Part shown: piece by piece, positions 18,564 through 26,707 of the stretch
How positions within the stretch are numbered: position 1 is the stretch's first letter
How the letters are laid out: each line of letters opens with the position of its first letter
Source: Longispora fulva
GTDB taxonomy: Bacteria > Actinomycetota > Actinomycetes > Mycobacteriales > Micromonosporaceae
Reading direction: 5' to 3'
Assembly: GCF_015751905.1 (NCBI RefSeq)
Contig: NZ_JADOUF010000001.1
Location: 1,736,001-1,800,000, forward strand
DNA length: 64,000 bases
Translations under genes and position numbers: made by a program
Notes under the pieces: model-generated
What the model saw: only the letters and a program-made list of their open reading frames with translations
What the model was told of the DNA's origin: nothing
The model's database searches: none

Positions 18564-19211
18564 CTACGACTGCGGCAACTCCGCCAACCGGGCCTCCACC
18601 TCAGCCAACTGCCGCCGCAACCGGTCAGCCTCCTCCTCAGCCGCGGCCCGCGCCGCCGACACCAGATCCTCCACAGCCTCCCGCACCGCCGGAGCATCCA
18701 ACAACGCCACCATCGCCAACGCGTCCGGAGCCCGCACCGGAGTCGGCTTCGCCACCACCTTCACACCCCGCGCCGCCTGCACCGACCACACACCCTCCTG
18801 ACACGTCAACGTCACCGTCAACTCCGCCGGAGCCTTCACCTTCGCCGGCTTACGAGGCGCGACAACCTTCTCCACAACACCAGTCTCCATAGTCGTAATT
18901 GTCGGCTTCGGCGCCGGCGGCAACAGCGGCGGCCCCTCCAGAACCGGCTCAGCCGCCACCGGCTCAGGCTCCGGCGCGCGCGGCGCCGGCATCTTCTTCG
19001 GCGGCACCAGCAGGTCAGCGGGGGAGAACCCCAACTCATCCTTCCCGAACCGCACCGCCACGAACTCCGGACCATCCGACGGATCATCCAACCGGACCAC
19101 CTGACCCAGCTGACCGGCCATCTGCCCAGCCGACGGCGCGAACATCACCCGCGGCCGCTTGCCGGACTCCAAGACAGCCCGCAGACCCTCCACATCCTCA
19201 GTGGACAACAC
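18564..19211 (-). CDS. Hypothetical protein with C-terminal coiled coil, next to recombinase
   Basis: A 215-residue protein of unknown function. GTG 19211 is well supported by GGGAGG six bases upstream; the longer frame to 19268 is not. Residues 1-75 form a compact domain (VEGLRAVLESGKRPRVMF, GQMAGQLGQVVRL, FVAVRFGKDELGFSPADL) that looks like a small beta-barrel. A Pro/Ala-rich linker follows, then a second domain (AELTVTLTCQEGVWSVQAARG), then a C-terminal coiled coil rich in Ala/Glu/Arg (AAEEEADRLRRQLAEVEARLAEL). It is downstream of the tyrosine recombinase by 75 bases on the same strand and may be co-transcribed. Confidence 0.7.
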   Translation of the reverse strand: MLSTEDVEGLRAVLESGKRPRVMFAPSAGQMAGQLGQVVRLDDPSDGPEFVAVRFGKDELGFSPADLLVPPKKMPAPRAPEPEPVAAEPVLEGPPLLPPAPKPTITTMETGVVEKVVAPRKPAKVKAPAELTVTLTCQEGVWSVQAARGVKVVAKPTPVRAPDALAMVALLDAPAVREAVEDLVSAARAAAEEEADRLRRQLAEVEARLAELPQS

Positions 19212-19285
19212 GATTGACCTCCCAGAGTCACCAACGTCCCGGCAATTTTTAGCACACCGGTACGACAACGCCGCACCCCGACGCC

Positions 19286-20263
19286 CTAAGACTCCTGCAA
19301 ACGCTCCAACAACCGGTACGACGGATTCGACCGAGCCGCGTCCCGCAACTCCCGCGCCGTCGTCTTCAGATACCCCTGACTCGCCGACAACGACCGGTGC
19401 CCCAACAACTCCATGATCTCCATCGCCGACGCACCCGACTGCCCCAACCGCGTCGCGAACGTGTGCCGCAACGCGTGCACCAACGCCCCCCGCTCCACCC
19501 GGTCAGCCACCCCCGAATGCCGGTAACACTGCCGCACCAGATACTGCAACTGGTTACGCGTCAACCGCTCACCCCGCACATCCACGAACAACGGCGCCAT
19601 CGTCGGCAACGGCCGACGCTCCCTCGGCAACCGGGCGCGCCGCGTCGCCACATACGCCTCGATCAGGTTCTCCAACGACGGCTCCACCGGCAACGACCGG
19701 TCAGCGTCACCCTTACCCGCCCGCACCGACAACCGCCGCTCACCCACCGGCCCCGCCAGATCCCCGACCGTCAACGCCAACAACTCCGCACTGCGCAACC
19801 CCGTCAACAACAACGTCGCGATCACCGTCAGATCCCGCTCCGGCCACGGGTCGCGCGCCTTGCGGGCCCGGCTGGCCAGGGCCACCAGCAGGTCGTCGGG
19901 GGTGTCCTCGCCCCGCAGCGGCTTCGGTTGCCGCTGCGGGGGCTGCGGGCGCGCCACCCCGGCCATCGGATTGCCCTCCAGGATCCCCTCGGACACCAGG
20001 AAGCCGCAGAACGTGTTCCACGTCGACCAGCACCGCGCGATCGACGACTTCGCCCGGCCCTGCGCGAACCCCGCGAACGCCTTACGCAAGGGGGACAGGG
20101 TCAGAGCGGAGCAGGGGAGCGCCTCCAGCGGCACGCCGGCCAGCTCGGCCAGGAGGGTGGACACGAAGAGCAGATCCCGCCGGTACGCCGCCACGGTGTG
20201 GGGGGAGTCCTTCCGTGGGGCGCGGGCGGTGAAGAAGCCGTCTGTCGCGTCGATGATCCGCAT
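19286..20263 (-). CDS. Tyrosine recombinase / integrase (Xer-like)
   Basis: A 325-residue site-specific recombinase. The N-terminal core-binding domain has SPHTVAAYRRDLLF. The catalytic domain has GLRSAELLAL (Arg I), RAGKGDADRSLPV (Lys), HALRHTFATRL (His-x-x-Arg), LLGHRSLSASQGYLKTT (His and the Tyr nucleophile). All active-site residues are present, so it should be active. ATG 20263 is the start that matches normal integrase N-termini. Two Xer/dif-like 28-bp sites lie 50 and 590 bases upstream of its start, making those its obvious candidate targets. Chromosomal XerC/XerD are usually elsewhere, so this is more likely an accessory recombinase. Confidence 0.88.
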   Translation of the reverse strand: MRIIDATDGFFTARAPRKDSPHTVAAYRRDLLFVSTLLAELAGVPLEALPCSALTLSPLRKAFAGFAQGRAKSSIARCWSTWNTFCGFLVSEGILEGNPMAGVARPQPPQRQPKPLRGEDTPDDLLVALASRARKARDPWPERDLTVIATLLLTGLRSAELLALTVGDLAGPVGERRLSVRAGKGDADRSLPVEPSLENLIEAYVATRRARLPRERRPLPTMAPLFVDVRGERLTRNQLQYLVRQCYRHSGVADRVERGALVHALRHTFATRLGQSGASAMEIMELLGHRSLSASQGYLKTTARELRDAARSNPSYRLLERLQES

Positions 20264-20312
20264 CACCGGTTCAGTATGACCTCCGGGTACGACACTCCCC
20301 CTATACGTGCTT

Positions 20313-20340
20313 TGTCCGCATAACGCCACTTATGCTTAAT
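20313..20340. other. Candidate dif/Xer recombination site A
   Basis: A 28-bp sequence with the 11-6-11 layout of Xer sites: left arm TGTCCGCATAA, spacer CGCCAC, right arm TTATGCTTAAT. GCATAA and TTATGC form a perfect inverted repeat around the spacer. Compared with E. coli dif arms (GGTGCGCATAA and TTATGTTAAAT) the inner arms agree closely. It lies between the recombinase start and a perfect hairpin. Confidence 0.55.
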
Positions 20341-20355
20341 TCGTGAGAGGGGTAC

Positions 20356-20404
20356 GGGACCGGCCTGCGCGGGGAGGGGGGTCGTGCCCGCGCAGGCCGG
20401 TCCC
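20356..20404. other. Perfect 18-bp GC-rich inverted repeat (hairpin)
   Basis: GGGACCGGCCTGCGCGGG (20356-20373) is exactly complementary to 20387-20404, with a 13-base loop. No T-run follows, and no gene ends immediately beside it, so a simple terminator is not certain. It begins 16 bases after candidate Xer site A. Confidence 0.9.
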
Positions 20405-20852
20405 TCGGGTGCCCACTGTCGGGGTGCTGCGGCCTGTGGGGTGCCGTGGTGGACCGGGTGGGCGGTGCCGACGCGTGCGGGGTCGGCCTTCTCCGTAGTC
20501 GGATGACGATGTTGATCTTGGTTTGGGGTTTGAGGTCTTTCGTCCTCGACTTCGCCGAATCTCCTTGTGAGGACCTGTTTGCGTCACGGTGACGAAACGA
20601 GGCGTCGCAGGGCGGGGGGACGCCGGGGAGGCCGCGCGGGCCGGCCCGGAAATTCGGTGCCGCCGAAGGCCCGAGTCCTCGGGGATCGGCGACCGCGCCG
20701 CCCACCCGCCGCTCCGGCTCCTGATCGCAAGCCGCGACGTGACCGCGTTCGTGCCCGACGCCCGCCGCGACACCTGGCTGCGACACCATGCCGTGGCCGC
20801 CGTCGAACACGCGGAGATCCTCGTTTCCCAGGGTTTCCGCGCCTACTCATCC
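20405..20852. other. Interval between the two Xer-like sites, no supported gene
   Basis: About 450 bases. A plus-strand frame 20589-20882 (97 residues; includes RLLIASRDVTAFVPDARRD) is the longest plausible one, but it runs through the second Xer-like site and has no clear ribosome site. Nothing else recognised. Confidence 0.5.
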
Positions 20853-20880
20853 TGTGGCGATAATCGACATTATGTTAAGT
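20853..20880. other. Candidate dif/Xer recombination site B
   Basis: 28 bp: left arm TGTGGCGATAA, spacer TCGACA, right arm TTATGTTAAGT. From memory of the Streptomyces dif site, CGATAAT and ACATTATGT are shared and the right-arm end differs by one base; the right arm matches E. coli dif at 10 of 11 positions. The outer left arm is less conserved. This is the better chromosomal dif candidate of the two. Confidence 0.65.
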
Positions 20881-21013
20881 AGACCGTTGAGGAGGCTCCC
20901 CTTCCGACGCTGTCGGACCCACTCGGGTTGCGTGCACGCTGTGGAATGTCGCGTACACAATCTGTCATGTCGAGTCGATGGTGCTCCGCGTCCCGTGCGC
21001 GCACCATGACGGT

Positions 21014-21673
21014 ATGAACAGGCGTGGAACTGTGTTGGCCGTGTGCCTGGTGATGATGGTGGCCCTGTCCGGGTGTTCCCGGTCCGAGCCGCGTTCCGCT
21101 CCCCCGTCGTCGGCCGGCCCGTCCACCACCCGGACCCCGACGCCGACTCCCCCGGTGAACACGCCGACGGCCGAGGGCCCGTCGGAGGCGTACCGGTCAT
21201 ACACCACTAAATGCGACTGGATGTGGCCCGGTGGCGGGGCCGCGTGCACCGTGGCGCACCAGAACCCGGTGCCCCCACTGTCGGGCGTCACGTCGATCGC
21301 CGCCGGACAGCACTCCGGCTTCAACCGGCTCACGTTCGTGTTCGACCACGCCGTCCCCGGCTACGACGTGCGCTTCGTCCGCGAGCTCCTCGACGGCGGC
21401 CGGGGCGTGCCGATCCCCCTCGAGGGCGCCGGTGGCGTGCTGCAGATCCGCTTCGACGGCGCGCGGGCCAACGCCGTGACCGCTCAGCCGCCCGGCACCG
21501 TCGGGCTGAGCCGGATCCGCAGCTTCGCCAAGGGTGAGGACTTCGAGGGGATCGTGCGCTACGGCGTCGGGCTCAACGGGCCGGTCGGCGCCGACGAGCA
21601 CGTGCGCGTCCGGGTGGCCGAGGGGCAGCGGGCCGACGGCGGGTACGTGGTCGTGGTGGACGTGGAGGGCTAG
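21014..21673 (+). CDS. Lipoprotein with AMIN-like domain
   Basis: A 219-residue probable lipoprotein. The signal peptide ends in a lipobox LSGC at about residue 20, followed by a Ser/Pro/Thr-rich tether. The C-terminal domain (GFNRLTFVFDHAVPGYDVRFVREL, then GVLQIRFDGARA and a final VVVDVEG; given here in parts) matches the actinobacterial AMIN-like lipoprotein family, thought to bind cell-wall material. ATG 21014 is chosen for the signal peptide. It is convergent with the crcB/cyd operon. Confidence 0.8.
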   Translation: MNRRGTVLAVCLVMMVALSGCSRSEPRSAPPSSAGPSTTRTPTPTPPVNTPTAEGPSEAYRSYTTKCDWMWPGGGAACTVAHQNPVPPLSGVTSIAAGQHSGFNRLTFVFDHAVPGYDVRFVRELLDGGRGVPIPLEGAGGVLQIRFDGARANAVTAQPPGTVGLSRIRSFAKGEDFEGIVRYGVGLNGPVGADEHVRVRVAEGQRADGGYVVVVDVEG

Positions 21674-22044
21674 CCCCACAGCAGCCAGGCGAGCCCGGCT
21701 CCGGCGTACGCGGCGGCCAGTCCCGCGGCGATGCTGGCCGTGGCGTAGCCGAGCGCGTGGTGGCCGCGGCGCTGTTCGATGAGGGACATCATGTCGTAGC
21801 TGAAGGTGGAGTAGGTGGTCAGCGCCCCGCACAGGCCGGTGCCCAGGAGGGTCCACAGGCCGTCGGGGACGGCGTCGAGGAGGACTCCGGCGGCCAGGAA
21901 GCCGAGGAGGAGCGAGCCGGCGGTGTTGACGGCGAGGATGCCCCAGGGGAACGGGCGGCCGTGGCGGCGTTGGATCCACTGGTCGGTGGCGTAGCGCAGG
22001 GGTGCGCCGACGGCCGCGCCGAGGGCGACGAGGAGCCAGGTCAC
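21670..22044 (-). CDS. crcB: Fluoride efflux channel subunit CrcB/Fluc (1)
   Basis: A 124-residue membrane protein with four hydrophobic segments. It has the family marks GAAVGAPLRYATD, NTAGSLLLGF and GLCGALTTYSTFS, the last containing the pore Phe/Ser region. It begins at GTG 22044, 16 bases after the end of the second crcB gene. Tandem crcB genes in actinobacteria usually form a heterodimeric Fluc channel that lets fluoride leave the cell. Its last four bases overlap the convergent lipoprotein gene. Confidence 0.92.
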   Translation of the reverse strand: MTWLLVALGAAVGAPLRYATDQWIQRRHGRPFPWGILAVNTAGSLLLGFLAAGVLLDAVPDGLWTLLGTGLCGALTTYSTFSYDMMSLIEQRRGHHALGYATASIAAGLAAAYAGAGLAWLLWG

Positions 22045-22060
22045 GGGTGCCGCCGGGCGG

Positions 22061-22402
22061 TCATGGCCTTCTGCCCAGGAGGGTGCCGAGGGTGACGGCG
22101 GCCAGGGCGGCGACCGGGGTGACGGTGAGGTACAGCAGTGCCAGGGCCGGGTGGTCGGCGTCGAGGAGGCGTTGGGCCTCGAGGATGTAGGTGGAGAAGG
22201 TGGTGTAGCCGCCGAGGAAACCGACGCCGAGGAAGAGGCGGTGCGCCGGCCAGCGGGCCAGGAGGAGCCCGATGAGCAGGCAGCCGGTGACGTTGATGGC
22301 GAGGATGCCCCACAGGTCCGGCCAGGTGGTGGCGACGGCCTGGCGGGTCAGTGCGCCGAGGGTGCCGCCGGCGGCGATGACGCTAGGCGTGCGCCAGTTC
22401 AT
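22061..22402 (-). CDS. crcB: Fluoride efflux channel subunit CrcB/Fluc (2)
   Basis: A 113-residue paralogue of the neighbouring CrcB with AAGGTLGALTRQAV, NVTGCLLIGLL and GFLGGYTTFSTY, and four membrane segments. ATG 22402 lies inside the last 20 bases of cydDC, so the crcB pair reads as the tail of the cyd operon. The partner subunit follows. Confidence 0.92.
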   Translation of the reverse strand: MNWRTPSVIAAGGTLGALTRQAVATTWPDLWGILAINVTGCLLIGLLLARWPAHRLFLGVGFLGGYTTFSTYILEAQRLLDADHPALALLYLTVTPVAALAAVTLGTLLGRRP

Positions 22403-25400
22403 GGTTGTGCAGCGTAGTGGTGGTGGGGACGCCGGTCGGCGGGGGCTGGTGGGTGATGAGCAGGACGGTGCGGCCGGTGGTGGCGGCGAGCAGGTCGTGT
22501 TGGAGTTCGGCGGCGGTGGCCGGGTCGAGGTGTTCGGTGGGTTCGTCGAAGACGAGGACCGGGAAGTCGGCGAGCAGGGCGCGGGCGAGGGTGAGGCGTT
22601 GGCGTTGGCCGCCGGACAGGCGGGTGCCGTGTTCGCCGACGGGGGTGAGCAGTCCTTCGGGGAGGGTGGCGACCCAGGTGTCGAGGCGGGCGGCGTGCAG
22701 GGCGGCGTGCAGTTCGGTGTCGGTGGCGTCGGGGCGGGCGAGGCGCAGGTTGGCGGCGATGGTGCTGTCGAACAGGTGGGCGTCCTGGGCGCACAGGCCG
22801 ATGGTGCGGCGCAGGGTGTCGGGGTCGAGGGTGGCGATGTCGACGCCGCCGAGCAGGATCCGGCCGGCGGTGGGGTCGCAGAATCCGACGGCGACGGCGG
22901 CGAGGGTGGATTTTCCGCTGCCGGAGGGGCCGGTGAGGACGTGGGCGGTGCCGGCGGGGATGTGCAGGTCCGGCAGGTGGCAGCCGCGGGCGGTGAGGCC
23001 TTCGACGACGAGGTCGTGGTGGCCGGACGGTGTGGCGGTGACGGGTCGGGCCGATGGTGGGGTGAGGGCGTCGACGCGGGCGCGGGCCGCGCGGATCCGG
23101 GGCAGGGTGGCGGCCGCGGGGACGAGGGTGGCGAAGAGTTCGTGCAGGGCGAGGGGTAGCAGGACGAGGACGGCGACGTGCACGCGGTCGACGTGGGGGT
23201 TGGCGGCGGTGAGGGCCAGTGCGGCGAGGACCGCTCCCCCGGCGGCGGCGGTGGCCAGGGCCTGGGCGGTGCCGCGGCCGGTGGCGGCGCGCCGTTCGGC
23301 GGTGGTGAGGCGGGTGTCGGCGGTGGTGAGTGCGGCCAGGGCGTGGTCGGTGCCGTTGTGGGCGGTGAGTTCGGCGGCGGTGCGCAGGGTGGTGAGGATG
23401 TGGGTGGCGAGGTGGCCGTGGAGGGGGGCGAGGTGGGCTTCGGCGTGGCGGGCGTGGCGGCCGGCGATCCAGGGGGCTGCGAGGGCGACGGTGGCGAGGC
23501 TGAGGGTGAGGGTGATGCCGGTGGCGGGGAGCAGGAGGGTGCTGAGGGTGATGGCGGCGGCTGCGACGGTGGCGGCGGTGGCGTACGGGAGGGCGATGCG
23601 TAGCCACTGGTCGGCGAGGGTGTCGATGTCGTCGACGAAGCGGGTGGCGAGGTCGCCTGAGCGGCGGGTGAGGTCGGCGGCGGAGTTCTCCAGGCGGCGC
23701 CAGGTGGTGACGCGGAGCCGGGCGAGGATGCGCAGGGCTGCGTCGTGGCTGGTGAGGCGTTCGGTGTAGCGGAGTACTCCCCTGCCGATGCCGAAGGTGC
23801 GCACGGCGACGACGGCGACCATGAGGTACAGGACGGGTGGGTGTTGGGCGGCGCGGGAGATGAGCCAGGCGGCGGTGGCGGTGAGGCCTACGGCGCAGGT
23901 GGCGGCGAGGGTGCCGGTGGCCCACGCGAGGGCGAGCCGGCGGTGGGTGCTGGTGGCCGGGTGGTCGTCGGGTGTGTCACGCGGGGCGGCCCCGGTGTCG
24001 TTGGTGGCCGGTCGGTCGGGGGCGGGCTCGCGGTGGGCGGGTGCGGGGTTCTTGATGACGGAGACGGCTGCTGGGCGTGAAGTCACCGCGTGCGTGAAGT
24101 GCTGACGCTGCCGGGTGTGGCCGCTGGCGCCGTGTGCTGCGGCCGGGTGCTCAGCGGCTTCTGGGGCGAGTTCGACGACCCGGTCGGCGGCGGCGATGAG
24201 GGCCGGGCGGTGGGTGGCGACGAGGACGGCGGTGCCGTGGGCGGCGTGGGCGCGCAGTACTTCGATGATGAGGTTTTCGCGGTGGGGGTCGACGCCGGCG
24301 GTGGGTTCGTCGAGGAGGAGCAGGGCGGGGTGGCGGTCGAGGGCGCGGGCGAGGGCGACGCGGCGGCGTTGGCCGGCGGACAGGCCGGTGCCGTGTTCGC
24401 CGATGGGTTGGGTGGGGTCGAGGTCGTCGAGGAACGGGTGGGCGGTGGTGTCGACGAGGTCGGCGACGGTGCCGGTGGCGAGGTGGGGTTCCTGGGGTAC
24501 CCAGCCGATGGTGCGGCGCCAGGCCTGCGGGTCTAGGTCGGTCAGTGGGGTGCCGTCGACGGTGACGGCGTCGGTGGGGGTGAAACCGAGGAGTGCGCTG
24601 ATCAGGGTGGATTTGCCGGTGCCGGAGGGTCCGCTGACGGCGAGGAACTCCCCCGGTCGCAGGGTCAGGGACAGACCGGCTGGGGCGGGGGTGGGCCGGT
24701 CGGGGTGTTCGACGGACAGGTTCGTGACGGTCAGGTGTGGGGCGGGTGCGGGGTGGGTGCCGGTGGCCGGGAGGGGGGTGTCGAGGAGGGCGAAGGCGGT
24801 TTTCGCGGCTTCCAGGCCGTCGGCGCTGGCGTGGTAGTGGGTGCCGACGGCGCGCAGGGGTAGGTAGGCCTCGGGGGCGAGGAGGAGGACGAGGAGGGCG
24901 GTGGTGAGGGTGAGGTGGCCGTCGACGAGGCGTAGGCCGATGCCGACGGCGACGAGGGCGACGGAGAGGGTGGCGAGGAGTTCCAGGACGAGGGAGGACA
25001 GGAACGCCAGGCGCAGAGTGGCCAGCGTGGCGGTGCGGTAGTTGTCGGTGATCTTCGCGATGTGGGCGGCCTGGGCTTTGGCGCGGCCGAACACGCGCAG
25101 GGTGGGCAGGCCGGTGACGACGTCGAGGAAGTGGTGGCTGAGGCGGTGCAGGGCGTGCCAGCGGCGGCGGGTGTGGGTGGCGGTGGCCAGGCCGACGAGG
25201 GCCATGAAGACGGGGATGAGGGGCAGGGTGGCGGCGACGATGGCGGCCGAGGGCCAGTCGGCGGGGGCGATGGTGGCCAGGACGGCGGTGGGGACGAGGA
25301 CGGCGAGGAAGAGTTGGGGGACGTATTTGGCGAAGTAGCCGTCGAGGGCGTTGACGCCGCGGGTGGCGAGGCTGGTGAGGTCGGTGGTGCGTTGGCCGGT

Positions 25401-25703
25401 GAGCCAGGTGGGGCCGAGGGCCAGGGCGTGGGTGACGATGCGGGTGCGCAGGTGGGACTTGACGGCGGCGGAGGCGCGGTGGGCGGCGGTTTCGGCGGCC
25501 CAGGTGACGGCGGCGCGGGCGGCGGTGATGGCGGCGAGGAGGGCCAGGGCGTGGGGCAGGTCGGTGGTGTCGCCGGTGAACGCGGCGGCGAGGGTTTTGG
25601 ACAGGAGGAGGGCCTGGGCGATGACGAGGCCGGCGGTGGCGGCGCCGAGGGCGATGACGGCTGCGACGGCGGGGCCTGCGAGGCGCAGGAGGCGGGGGTT
25701 CAC
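22383..25703 (-). CDS. cydDC: Fused CydD-CydC ABC exporter for cytochrome bd assembly
   Basis: A 1106-residue fusion of two half-transporters. The CydD half has a six-helix membrane domain, then Walker A SGPSGTGKST, signature LSAGQRRRVALARAL and Walker B LLLLDEP. A linker rich in Pro/Ala/His joins to the CydC half: membrane domain, Walker A TGPSGSGKST, signature LSGGQRQRLTLARAL and VLVFDEPTEHLD. CydDC exports cysteine/glutathione (or heme-related cargo) needed to assemble cytochrome bd. GTG 25703 overlaps the cydB stop (GTGA). The open frame extends on through cydB and cydA but that part is out-of-frame reading. Confidence 0.95.
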   Translation of the reverse strand: MNPRLLRLAGPAVAAVIALGAATAGLVIAQALLLSKTLAAAFTGDTTDLPHALALLAAITAARAAVTWAAETAAHRASAAVKSHLRTRIVTHALALGPTWLTGQRTTDLTSLATRGVNALDGYFAKYVPQLFLAVLVPTAVLATIAPADWPSAAIVAATLPLIPVFMALVGLATATHTRRRWHALHRLSHHFLDVVTGLPTLRVFGRAKAQAAHIAKITDNYRTATLATLRLAFLSSLVLELLATLSVALVAVGIGLRLVDGHLTLTTALLVLLLAPEAYLPLRAVGTHYHASADGLEAAKTAFALLDTPLPATGTHPAPAPHLTVTNLSVEHPDRPTPAPAGLSLTLRPGEFLAVSGPSGTGKSTLISALLGFTPTDAVTVDGTPLTDLDPQAWRRTIGWVPQEPHLATGTVADLVDTTAHPFLDDLDPTQPIGEHGTGLSAGQRRRVALARALDRHPALLLLDEPTAGVDPHRENLIIEVLRAHAAHGTAVLVATHRPALIAAADRVVELAPEAAEHPAAAHGASGHTRQRQHFTHAVTSRPAAVSVIKNPAPAHREPAPDRPATNDTGAAPRDTPDDHPATSTHRRLALAWATGTLAATCAVGLTATAAWLISRAAQHPPVLYLMVAVVAVRTFGIGRGVLRYTERLTSHDAALRILARLRVTTWRRLENSAADLTRRSGDLATRFVDDIDTLADQWLRIALPYATAATVAAAAITLSTLLLPATGITLTLSLATVALAAPWIAGRHARHAEAHLAPLHGHLATHILTTLRTAAELTAHNGTDHALAALTTADTRLTTAERRAATGRGTAQALATAAAGGAVLAALALTAANPHVDRVHVAVLVLLPLALHELFATLVPAAATLPRIRAARARVDALTPPSARPVTATPSGHHDLVVEGLTARGCHLPDLHIPAGTAHVLTGPSGSGKSTLAAVAVGFCDPTAGRILLGGVDIATLDPDTLRRTIGLCAQDAHLFDSTIAANLRLARPDATDTELHAALHAARLDTWVATLPEGLLTPVGEHGTRLSGGQRQRLTLARALLADFPVLVFDEPTEHLDPATAAELQHDLLAATTGRTVLLITHQPPPTGVPTTTTLHNHELAHA

Positions 25704-26695
25704 GCGGGGATGTCCTTGACGCTGATGCGCTTGCGGAACACCCAGTAGGTCCAGGCCTGGTAGCACCCGACGATGGGGGTGAAGATGACGGCGACCCAGG
25801 TCATGATTTTCAGGGTGTACGGGGTGGACGCCGCGTTGTGCACGGTGAGGGAGAACGCCGCGTCGGTGGTGGAGGGCATGACGTTCGGGTAGAGGCCGCA
25901 GAACAGGGTGGTGACGGTCAGGGCGATGGTGGCGGCGGTGCCGGCGAAGGCCCAGCCCTCTCGGCCGGCCCGGTTGGCGGCGAGGGCGCCGAGGAGTGCG
26001 GCGGCGGCGAGGGCGGCGGTGGTGATGGCGGCCGGGGTGTGGTGCAGGCCGAGGGTCCAGGTGAGGAACGCGACGGCGAGGGCGGCGGTGACTGCCCCGG
26101 CGCGCAGTGCGAGGGCGTTGGCGCGGGTGCGGACGTCGCCGCCGGTCTTGAGTGCGAGGAACAGTGCGCCGTGGGTGATGAACAGTCCGACGAAGGTGAG
26201 GCCGCCGAGGAGGGCGTAGGGGTGCAGGAGGGTGAGGAGGGTGCCGGTGTATTCCTTGTCGGCGTCGATGGGCACGCCGTGGTAGAGGTTGGCGAACGCG
26301 ACTCCCCACAGGAGGGCGGGGAGGGTGGAGCCGACGATGACGGCGAGGTCCCAGCGGTTCTTCCAGGCCTGGTCGTGGCGCTGGTGGCGGTATTCGAAGG
26401 CGACGCCGCGGATGATGAGGGCGACGAGGATGGCCAGCAGGGGCAGGTAGAAGCCGGAGAAGAGGGTGGCGTACCAGTGGGGGAAGGCGGCGAAGGTGGC
26501 TCCTCCGGCGACGATGACCCAGACTTCGTTGCCGTCCCAGACGGGGCCGATGGTGTTGATGAGGACGCGGCGTTCGGTGTCGTTTCGGCCGAGGACGGGT
26601 AGGAGCATGCCGACGCCGAAGTCGAAGCCTTCGAGGACGAAGTAGCCGGTCCAGAGGGTGGCGATGAGGATGAACCAGACGGTGGTGAGTTCCAC
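25700..26695 (-). CDS. cydB: Cytochrome bd ubiquinol/menaquinol oxidase subunit II
   Basis: A 331-residue membrane protein with eight or nine helices. It begins ELTTVWFILIATLWTGYFVLEGFD, given in part as TGYFVLEGFDFGVG, the standard CydB N-terminus, followed by RRVLINTIGPVWDGNEVW. Start at GTG 26695, 12 bases after cydA. CydB partners CydA in the high-affinity terminal oxidase used at low oxygen. Confidence 0.97.
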   Translation of the reverse strand: MELTTVWFILIATLWTGYFVLEGFDFGVGMLLPVLGRNDTERRVLINTIGPVWDGNEVWVIVAGGATFAAFPHWYATLFSGFYLPLLAILVALIIRGVAFEYRHQRHDQAWKNRWDLAVIVGSTLPALLWGVAFANLYHGVPIDADKEYTGTLLTLLHPYALLGGLTFVGLFITHGALFLALKTGGDVRTRANALALRAGAVTAALAVAFLTWTLGLHHTPAAITTAALAAAALLGALAANRAGREGWAFAGTAATIALTVTTLFCGLYPNVMPSTTDAAFSLTVHNAASTPYTLKIMTWVAVIFTPIVGCYQAWTYWVFRKRISVKDIPA

Positions 26696-26707
26696 GGCGT
26701 GGGCCCC

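Noticed and set aside
19286-20263. Chromosomal XerC or XerD
   Set aside because: Catalytic residues match tyrosine recombinases generally, but position, neighbours and N-terminus do not identify it as XerC or XerD; called Xer-like only.
20589-20882. Small plus-strand protein of 97 residues
   Set aside because: Its end runs through the second Xer-like site, no ribosome site is seen and no domain is recognised.
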